A stretch of 64,000 nt of DNA from NCBI GenBank assembly GCA_050251035.1, contig JBFWNN010000030.1:1-64000 (forward strand), in the 5' to 3' direction. Shown here piece by piece: positions 32,986 to 41,309 of this stretch. A model generated the notes under the pieces. That model ran no database searches. It worked only from the letters and a program-made list of their open reading frames with translations, and was not told where the DNA came from. The translations under genes and the position numbers were made by a program. The first letter of the stretch is position 1; each line of letters begins with the position of its first letter. This DNA comes from Taklimakanibacter sp050251035 (GTDB taxonomy: Bacteria > Pseudomonadota > Alphaproteobacteria > Rhizobiales > Aestuariivirgaceae).

Positions 32986-33633
32986 ATGACTATCTTGGCA
33001 AGACTCGGGGGAGTTGCGCTCGGATTGGTCTGCATGATCGGCGCAGCGCAAGCCGTCGAAGCAGACCTCGCCCGGGCAGAATCCGCGATCGAACAATTTG
33101 CGACCGTCTACGGCAAGGCATTGCCGCCGATCGGCTATGTGGAAATGTGCGCCCGCGAGCCGAAGGAGTGCCAGGCGCTCGGCGGCCGAAGGACGCGCCT
33201 GCCGCTGTCGCCGGAGCGCTGGAACCTGATCTATCAGGTCAATGCCTTCGTGAACGGCAAGATCGCGCCGGTGAGCGATGAGGAGCTTTATGGGAAGCCG
33301 GAATACTGGACCTTCCCGACCGATGCCGGCGACTGCGAAGACTATCTGCTGCTCAAGAAGCGCTATCTCGAGGGCCTGGGCTTTCCGACGACGGCGCTCC
33401 TGATCACCGTCGTGCTTGACGAGAAGATGCAGGGCCATGCCGTGCTGACGATCACCACCGACAAGGGCGATTTCGTCCTCGACAATCGCCGCAACGACGT
33501 CCTGCGCTGGAACGACACCGGCTACACCTACCTCAAGCGCCAGTCGGCGGAGGATCCGCGCCAGTGGGTGTCGCTCAGCAAGAAGGCGCCCACGCACAAT
33601 GGCACGGTTTCGGCCGGCAGCGCGCGCCAGTGA
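32986..33633 (+). CDS. Periplasmic transglutaminase-like cysteine protease (BTLCP)
   Basis: Exported cysteine peptidase of the bacterial transglutaminase-like family (DUF920/LapG fold), 215 residues. A signal peptide spans residues 1-23 (GVALGLVCMIGAAQAVEA). The catalytic triad is C117 (AGDCEDYLLLKK), H151 (QGHAVLTI) and D166 (FVLDNRR). LapG relatives release surface adhesins under c-di-GMP control, and a PilZ gene stands just upstream. However, no LapD or adhesin gene is in the window, and many rhizobial BTLCPs have no known substrate. Confidence 0.87.
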   Translation: MTILARLGGVALGLVCMIGAAQAVEADLARAESAIEQFATVYGKALPPIGYVEMCAREPKECQALGGRRTRLPLSPERWNLIYQVNAFVNGKIAPVSDEELYGKPEYWTFPTDAGDCEDYLLLKKRYLEGLGFPTTALLITVVLDEKMQGHAVLTITTDKGDFVLDNRRNDVLRWNDTGYTYLKRQSAEDPRQWVSLSKKAPTHNGTVSAGSARQ

Positions 33634-33701
33634 ACGGATGATATTGGGAGCTACGGCCCGGTCGGCGTCCCCCTCCCCATCCCCCACCAGACCGGGTCCG
33701 A

Positions 33702-33734
33702 GGAGCCGGCTCAGTCCCACCCTGAGCCGGCTCC
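33702..33734. terminator. 13-bp perfect inverted repeat, probable terminator between convergent genes
   Basis: GGAGCCGGCTCAG and CTGAGCCGGCTCC are perfect complements separated by a 7-base loop, in the 210-base gap between the BTLCP gene and the convergent carbonic anhydrase gene. There is no T-run on either side, so a bidirectional rho-aided stop or an RNA-stabilising hairpin are both possible. Confidence 0.5.
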
Positions 33735-33843
33735 GACTACTTGTGGCCGGGCTTGATCCGACATCCAGCGGACAAGCCGATGAGCAACAAAGTAGAGCGC
33801 CGGGAATATCCCACGGGAACGCGTCGTGCTCTGAAGTGGATCG

Positions 33844-34380
33844 CTATTCGTCCGACTGCTCGCGCATGCCGGCGGCGAAGCGGCGCCAGTTCTTCACATA
33901 GTTCCTGGCCGAGCGCGTCAGTTGCTCGGCCATTTCCGCCGACACCTCGCGCACGATCTTGCCGGGCGCGCCCATGACCAGCGAATTGTCGGGGATGATC
34001 TTGCCTTCCGGGATCAGCGCATGGGCGCCGATCAGGCAGTTGCGCCCGATCTTGGTGTGATTGAGGATCGTCGCGCCCATGCCGATGAGCGTGTTGTCGC
34101 CGATCGTGCAGCCATGCAGGATGGCCTGGTGGCCGATGGTGCAGTTGCGCCCGACGGTCAGCGGCGCGCCCATGTCGGTATGCAGCACGCAGCCGTCTTG
34201 GATGTTGCTGCCTTCGCCGATATGGATGAGCTCGTTGTCGCCGCGCAGCACGGCGCCGAACCAGACGCCGACGTCGCGATCGAGCTTGACTTTGCCGACC
34301 ACCACCGCGTTGGGCGCGATCCAATAGTCATTCTCGGGCGGAAGCTCCGGCAATGTGCCGTCGAGCGAATAGACCGTCAT
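33844..34380 (-). CDS. Gamma-class carbonic anhydrase-like protein
   Basis: 178-residue left-handed beta-helix protein with hexapeptide repeats. Zinc ligands typical of gamma carbonic anhydrases are all present: H67 (VLHTDM), H84 (TIGHQA) and H89 (ILHGC). The start NDYWIAPNAVVVGKVKLDRD and the RGDNE segment are family standards, and the C-terminal helix packs the trimer. It may hydrate CO2 or be one of many inactive homologues. It is last of the leftward cysE-DUF3126-sulP group, 104 bases after the sulP stop. Confidence 0.9.
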   Translation of the reverse strand: MTVYSLDGTLPELPPENDYWIAPNAVVVGKVKLDRDVGVWFGAVLRGDNELIHIGEGSNIQDGCVLHTDMGAPLTVGRNCTIGHQAILHGCTIGDNTLIGMGATILNHTKIGRNCLIGAHALIPEGKIIPDNSLVMGAPGKIVREVSAEMAEQLTRSARNYVKNWRRFAAGMREQSDE

Positions 34381-34484
34381 GCGCCGACTCTCTTTCCTTC
34401 ATCCGACGTGAGTGAACTATAGCTCATGATCCGCAAAAAGGATTCCGGTTTCTTGACGTGTCAAGGCCCAGTTGCCAACCCGCT

Positions 34485-36194
34485 TCACATGGCTCGGCGA
34501 ACGGCGGCGACGGCGTCCTCGAGGCGCGCCAGGATCGTGACCGCGGGCGAGGAGACGCCGTGGTTCGCGAGCTCCTTGCGGACATCGAACGAGGCGCCGG
34601 TCACATAGACCTTGACGCCGTGACGCGCCGCCTTGCGCACGACGCCGGCGATGACATTGGCGCCGGTGGAATCGAGGAAAGGCACGGTCGAGAAATCGAG
34701 CACCAGGTTCTTGTGCTGGTCGGCGATGCGTTCGAGCGCCGCGCCGACCGTTGAGGCCGCGCCGAAGAAGAAGGCGCCGCTGATGCGATAGACGACGACG
34801 TCGGGATCGCTGGCAAGGCTCGCATCATAGGGTTTGCGGGTGCCGGCGAGATCGGGAAGGTCGTCGGCGGCGAGCGGCCCATGAAACTCGACGCGGGTCA
34901 TATGCGCCATGCGGTTGATGAAGATGAAGGCGCCGATGGCCGAGCCGACGACGATGCCCTCGGTCAGGTCGCGGAAGATGGTGAGCAGGAAGGTGGCGGC
35001 AAGGATGGCGGCATCGCCCCATGAGGATCGCATCAGTGTCGCGAAAGCATGCTTTTCCGCCATGTTCCAGGCGACGACGGCCAGCACCGCCGCCAGCGCT
35101 GCAAGGGGGATGTAGCTCGCCAGCGGCGCCGCCAGCAGCATGAAGATCAGGAGAAAGGCCGAATGGAACATTCCCGCAAAGGGGCCGCGCGCGCCCGCCC
35201 GCACATTGGTCGCGGTGCGCGCGATCGTGCCCGTGGCGACGATGCCGCCGAACAGGCCGGAGGCGATATTGGCGAAACCTTGCGCCACCAATTCGCAGTT
35301 CGAGCGGTGGCGGCGGCCGGTCATGCCGTCGGCGACGACCGCCGAAAGCAGGGACTCGATCGCGCCCAGGAGCGCGAAGGCCATTGCATCCGGCAGCACC
35401 GCCTGCAGCTTGTCCAGAGACAGGGGCGGCAGCTGCGGCGCCGGAAGTGTCGAGGGAATGCCGCCGAAGCGCGTGCCGATGGTTTCGATCGGCAAGGCCA
35501 GGGCATAGGCCGCGATCGCCGCCAGGACGACGGCGATGAGGATGTTCGGCCAATGCGGGCGCACATGCTTGAGGCCGACCATCACCACGATGCCTCCCAG
35601 GGCGACGGCGAAAGCGGCGGGATTGATGGTGTCGAGCACGCCCCACAAGGCCTCGAGCTTGGGAACGAGGGCGCCGGGCTCATGCGCGAGCGTCAGGCCC
35701 AGGAGGTCGTGGATCTGGCTGGCGAAGATGATGACCGCGATGCCGGCGGTGAAGCCGACGGTGACCGGATAGGGAATGAACTTGATGTAGGTGCCGAGCC
35801 GCAGATAGCCGGCGGCGACGAGGAACAGTCCCGCCATGACGACGGCGAGCACCAGGCCGTCGACGCCGTGGCGCTCGGCCGTGGCCGCGACGAGCACGAT
35901 GAAGGCACCCGCCGGACCGCCGATCTGGAAACGGCTGCCGCCCAGGAGCGAGATCACGAAGCCGCCGACGATGGCGGTGTAGAGGCCGCGATCCGGCGTG
36001 ACGCCCGAACCGATGGCGATCGCCATGGACAGCGGCAAGGCGACGATGGCGACGGTGAGGCCCGCCATGACATCGGCGCGCAGATCGGCAAGGCCGTAGC
36101 GTTCGCGCAATACGGTGACGAGCTTGGGCGTGAACAGCTCTATGAAGCTCGGAGCCGGCATGGCCGGCGGTGTCTTTTCCGACCAATCCGTCAT
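34485..36194 (-). CDS. SulP-family anion transporter with STAS domain
   Basis: Inner-membrane anion carrier of 569 residues. The transport domain of twelve to fourteen spans starts after DLRADVMAGLTVAIVALPLS, with GVTPDRGLYTAIVGGFVISL and GTIARTATNVRAGARGPFAG as SulP signatures. A cytosolic STAS domain (about residues 440-560) carries the PFLDSTGANVI loop. Sulfate is the usual substrate, and cysE lies upstream on the same strand; bicarbonate is the other common one, and a carbonic anhydrase gene lies downstream. Sequence does not decide between them. Confidence 0.9.
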   Translation of the reverse strand: MTDWSEKTPPAMPAPSFIELFTPKLVTVLRERYGLADLRADVMAGLTVAIVALPLSMAIAIGSGVTPDRGLYTAIVGGFVISLLGGSRFQIGGPAGAFIVLVAATAERHGVDGLVLAVVMAGLFLVAAGYLRLGTYIKFIPYPVTVGFTAGIAVIIFASQIHDLLGLTLAHEPGALVPKLEALWGVLDTINPAAFAVALGGIVVMVGLKHVRPHWPNILIAVVLAAIAAYALALPIETIGTRFGGIPSTLPAPQLPPLSLDKLQAVLPDAMAFALLGAIESLLSAVVADGMTGRRHRSNCELVAQGFANIASGLFGGIVATGTIARTATNVRAGARGPFAGMFHSAFLLIFMLLAAPLASYIPLAALAAVLAVVAWNMAEKHAFATLMRSSWGDAAILAATFLLTIFRDLTEGIVVGSAIGAFIFINRMAHMTRVEFHGPLAADDLPDLAGTRKPYDASLASDPDVVVYRISGAFFFGAASTVGAALERIADQHKNLVLDFSTVPFLDSTGANVIAGVVRKAARHGVKVYVTGASFDVRKELANHGVSSPAVTILARLEDAVAAVRRAM

Positions 36195-36215
36195 TCGCCG
36201 CCGCCGTGAACGTCC

Positions 36216-36425
36216 TTATTCCAGGTCGAAATCGAGGATGGCCATGTTGAAATTGTACGAGAGCTCGCCATCTTCATCGTCGCGGAAGATCACGCCGATG
36301 AACTCGTCCCCGATATAGACCTCCGCTGAATCGGCCTTTTGCGGACGCTTGCGGACCTCGATATTGGCGAGCTGGAACTTGCTCCGGAAAAACCGGGTGA
36401 GCTTCTTTATTTCATCGGGTTGCAC
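36216..36425 (-). CDS. DUF3126 family small protein
   Basis: 69-residue protein of the alphaproteobacterial DUF3126 family. The GTG at 36425 is chosen because AAGGAA lies seven bases upstream and family proteins begin with a PDEIKKL-type sequence (here VQPDEIKKLTRFFRSKF). The body is RPQKADSAEVYIGDEFIG then VIFRDDEDGELSYNFNM, an acidic beta-rich fold. Function is unknown. It is 21 bases upstream of sulP and 120 bases downstream of cysE, so it is probably co-transcribed with sulP. Confidence 0.85.
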   Translation of the reverse strand: MQPDEIKKLTRFFRSKFQLANIEVRKRPQKADSAEVYIGDEFIGVIFRDDEDGELSYNFNMAILDFDLE

Positions 36426-36545
36426 GCAAGCGTTCCTTGTCTGGAGCATCGGAGAAGCGCGGAAGCTTCCGGCCGATTCTCTTCGAACGCCCGGCGCTCC
36501 GGGCGCTCTCCAAGGTCTACTCCGACCATGAAAGGCAAGACAAGC

Positions 36546-37376
36546 CTATTCTGAATCGCGCGGACTGTCGGTTTTGAGCTGGTGGTCCATGACCCGGGAC
36601 GGCTCTTCGCAGCCGGCATAGCCCACGACCTTGGCCGGCACGCCGGCGACGGTACGGTTGGGCGGCACGTCATGCAGCACGACCGAGCCCGCAGCGACCC
36701 TCGAGCAATGGCCGATCTCGATATTGCCGAGAATCTTGGCGCCGGCGCCGATGAGGACGCCCTGCCGGATCTTCGGATGCCGGTCGCCGGTTTCCTTGCC
36801 GGTGCCGCCGAGTGTCACATCCTGCATCAGCGAGACATTGTCCTCGACCACCGCCGTCTCACCGATGACGATGCCATGCGCGTGATCGATGAAGATGCCG
36901 CGCCCAAGGCGCGCCGCCGGGTGGATGTCGACGCTGTAGACGACCGAGGCACGGCTCTGCAGGTAATAAGCGAAGTCGCGGCGATCCATCTTCCACAACT
37001 GATGCGCCATGCGATGCGTCTGCACCGCTTGGAAGCCCTTGAAGTAGAGCAAGGGCTCGAGATAGCGGTTGCAGGCGGGATCGCGGTCGTGCACCGCCAC
37101 CACATCGGCGCGCATCGCATCGCCGATCGCGGGATCGGCATCGAGCGCGTCCTGGAAGGCCTGCTGGATCAGCTCGACGGTGAGCGCATTGGCCATCCTC
37201 TGCGCCAGGCGGTGCATCACCGCGTCCTCGAAGCGCGGCTGGTTGAGCACCGCGCCGAAGATGAAGCCGCCGAGGCTCGGATCCTTGCGCGCCGCTTCCT
37301 GTGCTTCATCGCGGATGCGGTCCCACACCGGATCGAGGCTGACGACGGATTGCGGATGTGTCGATTGACGCGCCAT
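36546..37376 (-). CDS. cysE: Serine O-acetyltransferase
   Basis: Acetylates L-serine with acetyl-CoA, the first committed step of cysteine synthesis. From the ATG at 37376 (GGAGA eight bases before it) there are 276 residues. The N-terminal helical domain contains WDRIRDEAQEAARKDP; the hexapeptide-repeat domain has VDIHPAARLGRGIFIDH with the catalytic Asp/His pair, GIVIGETAVVEDNVSLMQ and VTLGGTGKETGDRHPKI. The C-terminal tail that binds cysteine for feedback inhibition is present. SulP nearby could supply sulfate. Confidence 0.95.
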   Translation of the reverse strand: MARQSTHPQSVVSLDPVWDRIRDEAQEAARKDPSLGGFIFGAVLNQPRFEDAVMHRLAQRMANALTVELIQQAFQDALDADPAIGDAMRADVVAVHDRDPACNRYLEPLLYFKGFQAVQTHRMAHQLWKMDRRDFAYYLQSRASVVYSVDIHPAARLGRGIFIDHAHGIVIGETAVVEDNVSLMQDVTLGGTGKETGDRHPKIRQGVLIGAGAKILGNIEIGHCSRVAAGSVVLHDVPPNRTVAGVPAKVVGYAGCEEPSRVMDHQLKTDSPRDSE

Positions 37377-37489
37377 CGGGTCTTCTCCATTTTGCGGGCT
37401 TATCCTACGCCACTGGCTGGGAAATGGGGAGCATTCCTTGGAATGCAACAGCATTGCGTTAACGGCAGGGCTCTGATAGCCCGCCTTTT

Positions 37490-38284
37490 ATGATCGAACT
37501 CGCTTCCCCTACCCCTCATGTGAAGGCCTGGCGCGACGGCAGAGTGGGCCATCTGCTGCTCGACCGGCCCGAGCGCCGCAACGCGCTCAACCGCGCCATG
37601 TGGGCGGCCCTGCCAGGACTGGTCGCGGCGCTTGATGATGACCCCGGGACGCGTGTCCTGGTGGTGAGCGGCGCGGGCCCGGACGCCTTCGCAGCCGGCG
37701 CCGATATCGGTGAATTCGCCGCAGGCCGCGCCAATCCGGACCAGGCGAAAGATTATGAGGCCCTCAACGGCCAAGCCTTCGCCGCCTTGCGGAACACCGC
37801 CAAGCCCGTCATCGCTATGATCCACGGCTTCTGCATCGGCGGCGGGTTTGCTCTGGCGCTCGCCGCGGATTTGCGGATCGCCGCCGCCAACGCGGTCTTC
37901 TCGCTGCCTCCCGCCCGGCTCGGCCTCGCCTATCCGATCGAAGGCCTGCGCGACCTCCTGCATTCGGTGTCGCCCGCTTTCGCCAAGGAGATGCTGTTCA
38001 CGGCGCGGCGCTTCACGGCGGACGAGGCCCTGCGGGCCGGATTGGTCCATCGGGTCGTCGCCACCGACCTTCTGGCCGAGAAGGTGGCGGAGCTCTGCGC
38101 CGAGATCGGCGACAACGCGCCCCTCACCATAAAGGCCTCGAAGCGGGCCATCGACAGCCTGGCGGGCCGGCCGGTTCCCGACGATCCCGCCCGCCTGGCC
38201 AGCCTCTGCTTCGCCAGCGCCGATTATGCCGAGGGCCAGCGCGCTTTTCTGGAGAAGCGCAAGCCACGCTTCACCGGCAGCTGA
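37490..38284 (+). CDS. Enoyl-CoA hydratase/isomerase family protein
   Basis: 264-residue crotonase-fold enzyme acting on an acyl-CoA thioester. GHLLLDRPERRNALNRAMW, SGAGPDAFAAGADIGEFA (oxyanion-forming), VIAMIHGFCIGGGFALALAA and the FSLPPARLGLAYPIEGL block are classic; the second oxyanion contributor is in the GGGFAL turn. The glutamate positions of true hydratases are not both clear, so isomerase or another crotonase activity is possible. It is divergent from cysE. There is no strong Shine-Dalgarno and no neighbouring acyl-CoA gene to narrow the substrate. Confidence 0.85.
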   Translation: MIELASPTPHVKAWRDGRVGHLLLDRPERRNALNRAMWAALPGLVAALDDDPGTRVLVVSGAGPDAFAAGADIGEFAAGRANPDQAKDYEALNGQAFAALRNTAKPVIAMIHGFCIGGGFALALAADLRIAAANAVFSLPPARLGLAYPIEGLRDLLHSVSPAFAKEMLFTARRFTADEALRAGLVHRVVATDLLAEKVAELCAEIGDNAPLTIKASKRAIDSLAGRPVPDDPARLASLCFASADYAEGQRAFLEKRKPRFTGS

Positions 38285-38306
38285 TTCCAGATCTCAGGAC
38301 ACTAAC

Positions 38307-39059
38307 CTAAGCTATTGAACTGAAAAACCTTATCACCGCCTCCTTGTGTTGGCGGTCGCCCACGGCATTCATGTGGTTGCGCCGCGGCAGCACCACGCCC
38401 TGGGCGCCGGGAATGGCATCGACCAGGGGCTGGACGGCGCCGGCGATGTCGTCCGCCTCGCCCGCCACGACCAGCACGGGCACGTTGATGTCCTGGAGCT
38501 CGGCCGGCGAGATCTTCTGCCGTTCCGAGCGCATGCAGGCCGCCAACGCCTTGAGATCGCTCCCGGTCTGCTCGGCGAAGAGGCGGAAGACCCGGGCGCC
38601 GGGATCGCCGACATCGTCCACGGATGCCGCTTCGAGGGCGAGCGCGATCGGCTCCGATCCGCCGAACCCCTTGATCATGTTCTCGGCGAGCCCGGCGAAG
38701 ACGGCGGCGCGGACGCGCCCCGGATGGGTGATGGTCAGGAAGGCGGCGATCCGGGCGCCCATGGAATAGCCCATGACCAGGGTTTGCGGGATGCCGAGAT
38801 GATCGAGCAGCCGGCGTGCATCTTCCGCCATGACCGGGGCCGGATAGGCGGCCTCGTCATAAAGCTTGGTGCTGAGGCCATGGCCGCGATTATCGAAGGT
38901 GATCGCTTGGTAGCCCGCGTCATTGAGGGTCTTCACCCAGCCCGTGTCCCACCAATTGACGCGGGCATTGGAGGCGAAGCCATGGATGAGCAGGACGGGC
39001 GCCCCCTCCCCGGTGACCTCATAGGAAATATCGGCGATGTCGGAGCGGAAACTCGGCAT
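38307..39059 (-). CDS. Alpha/beta hydrolase
   Basis: A 250-residue cytosolic alpha/beta hydrolase. VLLIHGFASNARVNWWDTGW forms the oxyanion hole, the nucleophile elbow is VMGYSMGARIAAFL (GxSxG), the acid is likely in VLVVAGEADDIAGA, and the histidine in PRRNHMNAVGD near the C-terminus. It resembles non-heme haloperoxidase or ester-hydrolase relatives; the substrate is not predictable. It converges on the crotonase gene (22-base gap). Confidence 0.85.
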   Translation of the reverse strand: MPSFRSDIADISYEVTGEGAPVLLIHGFASNARVNWWDTGWVKTLNDAGYQAITFDNRGHGLSTKLYDEAAYPAPVMAEDARRLLDHLGIPQTLVMGYSMGARIAAFLTITHPGRVRAAVFAGLAENMIKGFGGSEPIALALEAASVDDVGDPGARVFRLFAEQTGSDLKALAACMRSERQKISPAELQDINVPVLVVAGEADDIAGAVQPLVDAIPGAQGVVLPRRNHMNAVGDRQHKEAVIRFFSSIA

Positions 39060-39133
39060 ATGCCCTCATGCTTTGCGGGGGCCGCAAGATATGCTATTCG
39101 CGCAGCCTAACAAGCGAAAACAAGGGATACGAC

Positions 39134-39379
39134 ATGGCGTCGGGCTCCACTCCGCATTTCCATAACAGCGCCGGCGTGCCGGCCATCGAGATCGGCACCA
39201 GGGAATTCATGTGCATCGGCGCCAAGCCGCCCTATGACCACCCGCATATCTTCATCGACATGGGCGACGACCAGGAAACCGTCTGTCCCTATTGTTCGAC
39301 ACTCTATAAGTACAATGCCAAGCTTGCCGCGGCGGAATCGAAGCCGGCCGACGCCTTGTGGACCGACAAGGCCGCCTGA
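39134..39379 (+). CDS. Zinc-finger (zf-CHCC) protein, NDUFS6-like
   Basis: 81-residue zinc-binding protein of the family related to the mitochondrial complex I subunit NDUFS6. Zinc ligands fit C27 (EFMCIGA), H36 (YDHPH), C51 and C54 (VCPYC). The ATG at 39134 has AAGGGA nine bases upstream; sequence before it is not family-like. In alphaproteobacteria this small protein associates with NADH dehydrogenase, though its exact role is not demonstrated here. No nuo genes are nearby. Confidence 0.87.
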   Translation: MASGSTPHFHNSAGVPAIEIGTREFMCIGAKPPYDHPHIFIDMGDDQETVCPYCSTLYKYNAKLAAAESKPADALWTDKAA

Positions 39380-39556
39380 TCAGCGCGATGTGAGATTATC
39401 CGCGGCCGGCTCGGCCTGAGCTGCCGTCGTTTTCGCGACCATGCCCTGATCGAGCTTGCTCTGCCCCGGCAGGCAGGCGGCGCAACCCGACAGCGCCGTC
39501 AGGCAGACAAGGGCAATGAGGATGCGGGGAGACACCAGGCTGCCGCAAACTGACAT
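39380..39556 (-). CDS. Putative small lipoprotein
   Basis: A 58-residue reading frame from the ATG at 39556: a hydrophobic stretch RILIALVCLTA leads to a lipobox LSGC with the acylated Cys at residue 25, then a short polar tail rich in Ala and Gln. A GTG at 39598 would extend it by 14 residues. No convincing Shine-Dalgarno for the short form. It begins on the strand opposite to, and immediately beyond, the zinc-finger gene. Evidence rests mainly on the lipoprotein-signal shape, so it may not be expressed. Confidence 0.45.
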   Translation of the reverse strand: MSVCGSLVSPRILIALVCLTALSGCAACLPGQSKLDQGMVAKTTAAQAEPAADNLTSR

Positions 39557-39615
39557 CGGGATTTGCCATTGTCCAGCTTGATTTCGGAAAGCGCTCACGG
39601 CACGGTCCCGCCCCC

Positions 39616-40095
39616 ATGGTCCAGATCAGAGAATATCGGGAATCCGACACGCCGGCGCTGATCGCGCTGATTCGCGAGCTGCAGGCGGGCGAGGTCGAGC
39701 TTTACGACCGCATGAAGCCCGCCGCCGACATGGGCCGGTGGTATATCGATCTCCTCCAGAAGAAATGCGCCGAGGATGCGGGCGTCATCCTCATCGCCGA
39801 GGAGAACGGCCAGGCGCTCGGCTATGCCGTCATCCTCACCCGCTCGGTCGAGGACGGCACCGGGGACGAGATCGCCTATGACTATGCCTATGTCGTCGAC
39901 CTCGCGGTGGCGCCCGCGGCGCGCCGGCGCGGCATCGGCCGCATGCTGCTCGAGGATTGCGAAAGACGCGCGCGCGACGCCGGCCGCGACGATCTGCGCA
40001 TCACCGTGCTGGCCCGCAATGCGGGCGCGCATGCGCTCTACCGCGCCTTCGGCTTCGACGACCTCCTGGTCGACATGCGCAAGGTCCTCAAATGA
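39616..40095 (+). CDS. GNAT-family N-acetyltransferase
   Basis: 159-residue acetyltransferase. IREYRESDTPALIALIREL opens the fold, and the acetyl-CoA-binding motif A is in VVDLAVAPAARRRGIGRML with the R-R-G-I-G pyrophosphate loop, followed by VLARNAGAHALYRAFGFDD. Substrate is unknown. Its stop overlaps the start of the DNA-glycosylase-like gene (ATGA), the first of two such overlaps in a three-gene operon. Confidence 0.88.
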   Translation: MVQIREYRESDTPALIALIRELQAGEVELYDRMKPAADMGRWYIDLLQKKCAEDAGVILIAEENGQALGYAVILTRSVEDGTGDEIAYDYAYVVDLAVAPAARRRGIGRMLLEDCERRARDAGRDDLRITVLARNAGAHALYRAFGFDDLLVDMRKVLK

Positions 40096-41309
40096 CCAGG
40101 GGCGACACGCTTTCCAATCTGCAGGCGCGCCGTCTCGCCCTCGTCGCGCAAGGCTTTGCCGGGAACAGGCAGGACGGCACCGCCAACTGGACGCGCATCG
40201 AAGGCGCCATCGCCAAGATGAATCTCCTGCAGATCGACAGCGTCAATGTTCTGGTGCGCTCGCATTATCTCCCCGTCTTCGCGCGCGCCGGCCATTACAG
40301 TCACGACACGCTCGATCAGCGCACCTTCGGCCGGCGCAAGCGCCGCTTCTTCGAGTATTGGGCGCATGAGGCAAGCCTCCTGCCGCTCGAATTCTATCCG
40401 TTGCTGCGCTGGAAGATGGAGCGCGCGCTGAACGGCGCCGGCGAGCACAAATATCTGGAGCAGTTCGGCCGCGAGCAGAAGGCCTATGTCGACGAGGTCC
40501 GTGCGCATGTGAAGGCCAACGGCCCGACCGCGGTCAGCGATCTTCCCGACCCCGGCGGGCGCACCGGCAGCTGGTGGGGCTGGAACAAGGGCAAGATCGC
40601 CCTCGAATATCTCTTCCACACCGGCGAGGTGACGGCGGCGACGCGGCGCGTGTTCGAGCGTCTCTATGACCTGCCCGAGCGCGTGCTGCCGGCCGAGACG
40701 CTGAACGCGCCGGCGCCGCCCGAGGACGCGGCGGTGCGCCGCCTCATCGACCTTTCGGCCCGCGCGATGGGCGTCGCGAGCGAGGCGGATCTGCGCGATT
40801 ATTTCCGCCTGCCGGTCGATGCCTTCAAGAAGGCCCTGCCCCAGGTCATCGAGGACGGGACGATCGTGCCGGTGAAAATCGACGGCTGGACGATCAAAGC
40901 CTACCGTCATCGCGACACCGGCGCGCCGCGCAAGGCCGGTGGCCATGCCTTGCTGTCGCCCTTCGATCCTCTGGTGTGGGAGCGCTCGCGCGCCGAGCGC
41001 CTGTTCGATTTCCGCTACCGGATCGAGATCTACACGCCGCAGGAGAAGCGCATCTACGGCTACTATGTGCTGCCCTTCCTCGAAGGCGACCGGCTGACGG
41101 CGCGCTTCTGTCTCAAGGCCGACCGCCAGGACGGCGTCCTGCGCATCAATGCCGCGCATGGCGAGGACGGCATCGATGCGGTTGCGACCGCGGAGGCCGC
41201 CGCTCCCGAGCTACGCCGCATGGCTCGTTGGCTGGGCCTGGACGACGTCGCGGCGGCGGCCAAGGGCTCGCTCGCCAAGCCCCTGCGCCAGGCGTTGAAG
41301 CGCGGATGA
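40092..41309 (+). CDS. AlkX/YcaQ-type DNA crosslink glycosylase (HTH_42 superfamily)
   Basis: 405-residue cytosolic winged-helix protein of the AlkZ/AlkX (YcaQ) superfamily, which excises alkylated or crosslinked bases. The catalytic Q-hydrophobic-D motif is Q47-I48-D49 in MNLLQIDSVNVLVRSH, the form found in YcaQ rather than the Q-x-Q form of AlkZ. Other family blocks are HEASLLPLEFYPLLRWKM, HALLSPFDPLVWERSRAERL and YGYYVLPFLEGDRLTARF. Translation is coupled to a GNAT gene on each side by ATGA overlaps. It should act in repair of bulky or interstrand lesions; the true lesion is not known. Confidence 0.88.
   Translation: MTRGDTLSNLQARRLALVAQGFAGNRQDGTANWTRIEGAIAKMNLLQIDSVNVLVRSHYLPVFARAGHYSHDTLDQRTFGRRKRRFFEYWAHEASLLPLEFYPLLRWKMERALNGAGEHKYLEQFGREQKAYVDEVRAHVKANGPTAVSDLPDPGGRTGSWWGWNKGKIALEYLFHTGEVTAATRRVFERLYDLPERVLPAETLNAPAPPEDAAVRRLIDLSARAMGVASEADLRDYFRLPVDAFKKALPQVIEDGTIVPVKIDGWTIKAYRHRDTGAPRKAGGHALLSPFDPLVWERSRAERLFDFRYRIEIYTPQEKRIYGYYVLPFLEGDRLTARFCLKADRQDGVLRINAAHGEDGIDAVATAEAAAPELRRMARWLGLDDVAAAAKGSLAKPLRQALKRG

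Noticed and set aside
34426..34455. Degenerate copy of the 12843-12943 repeat
   Set aside because: CATGATCCG followed by GGTTT resembles the first hairpin's left side, but the matching right arm is missing, so it is too weak to list as a repeat copy.
34452..34465. Palindrome CTTGACGTGTCAAG after sulP
   Set aside because: Only 14 bases with almost no loop, no T-run, and not near a promoter. Probably fortuitous.
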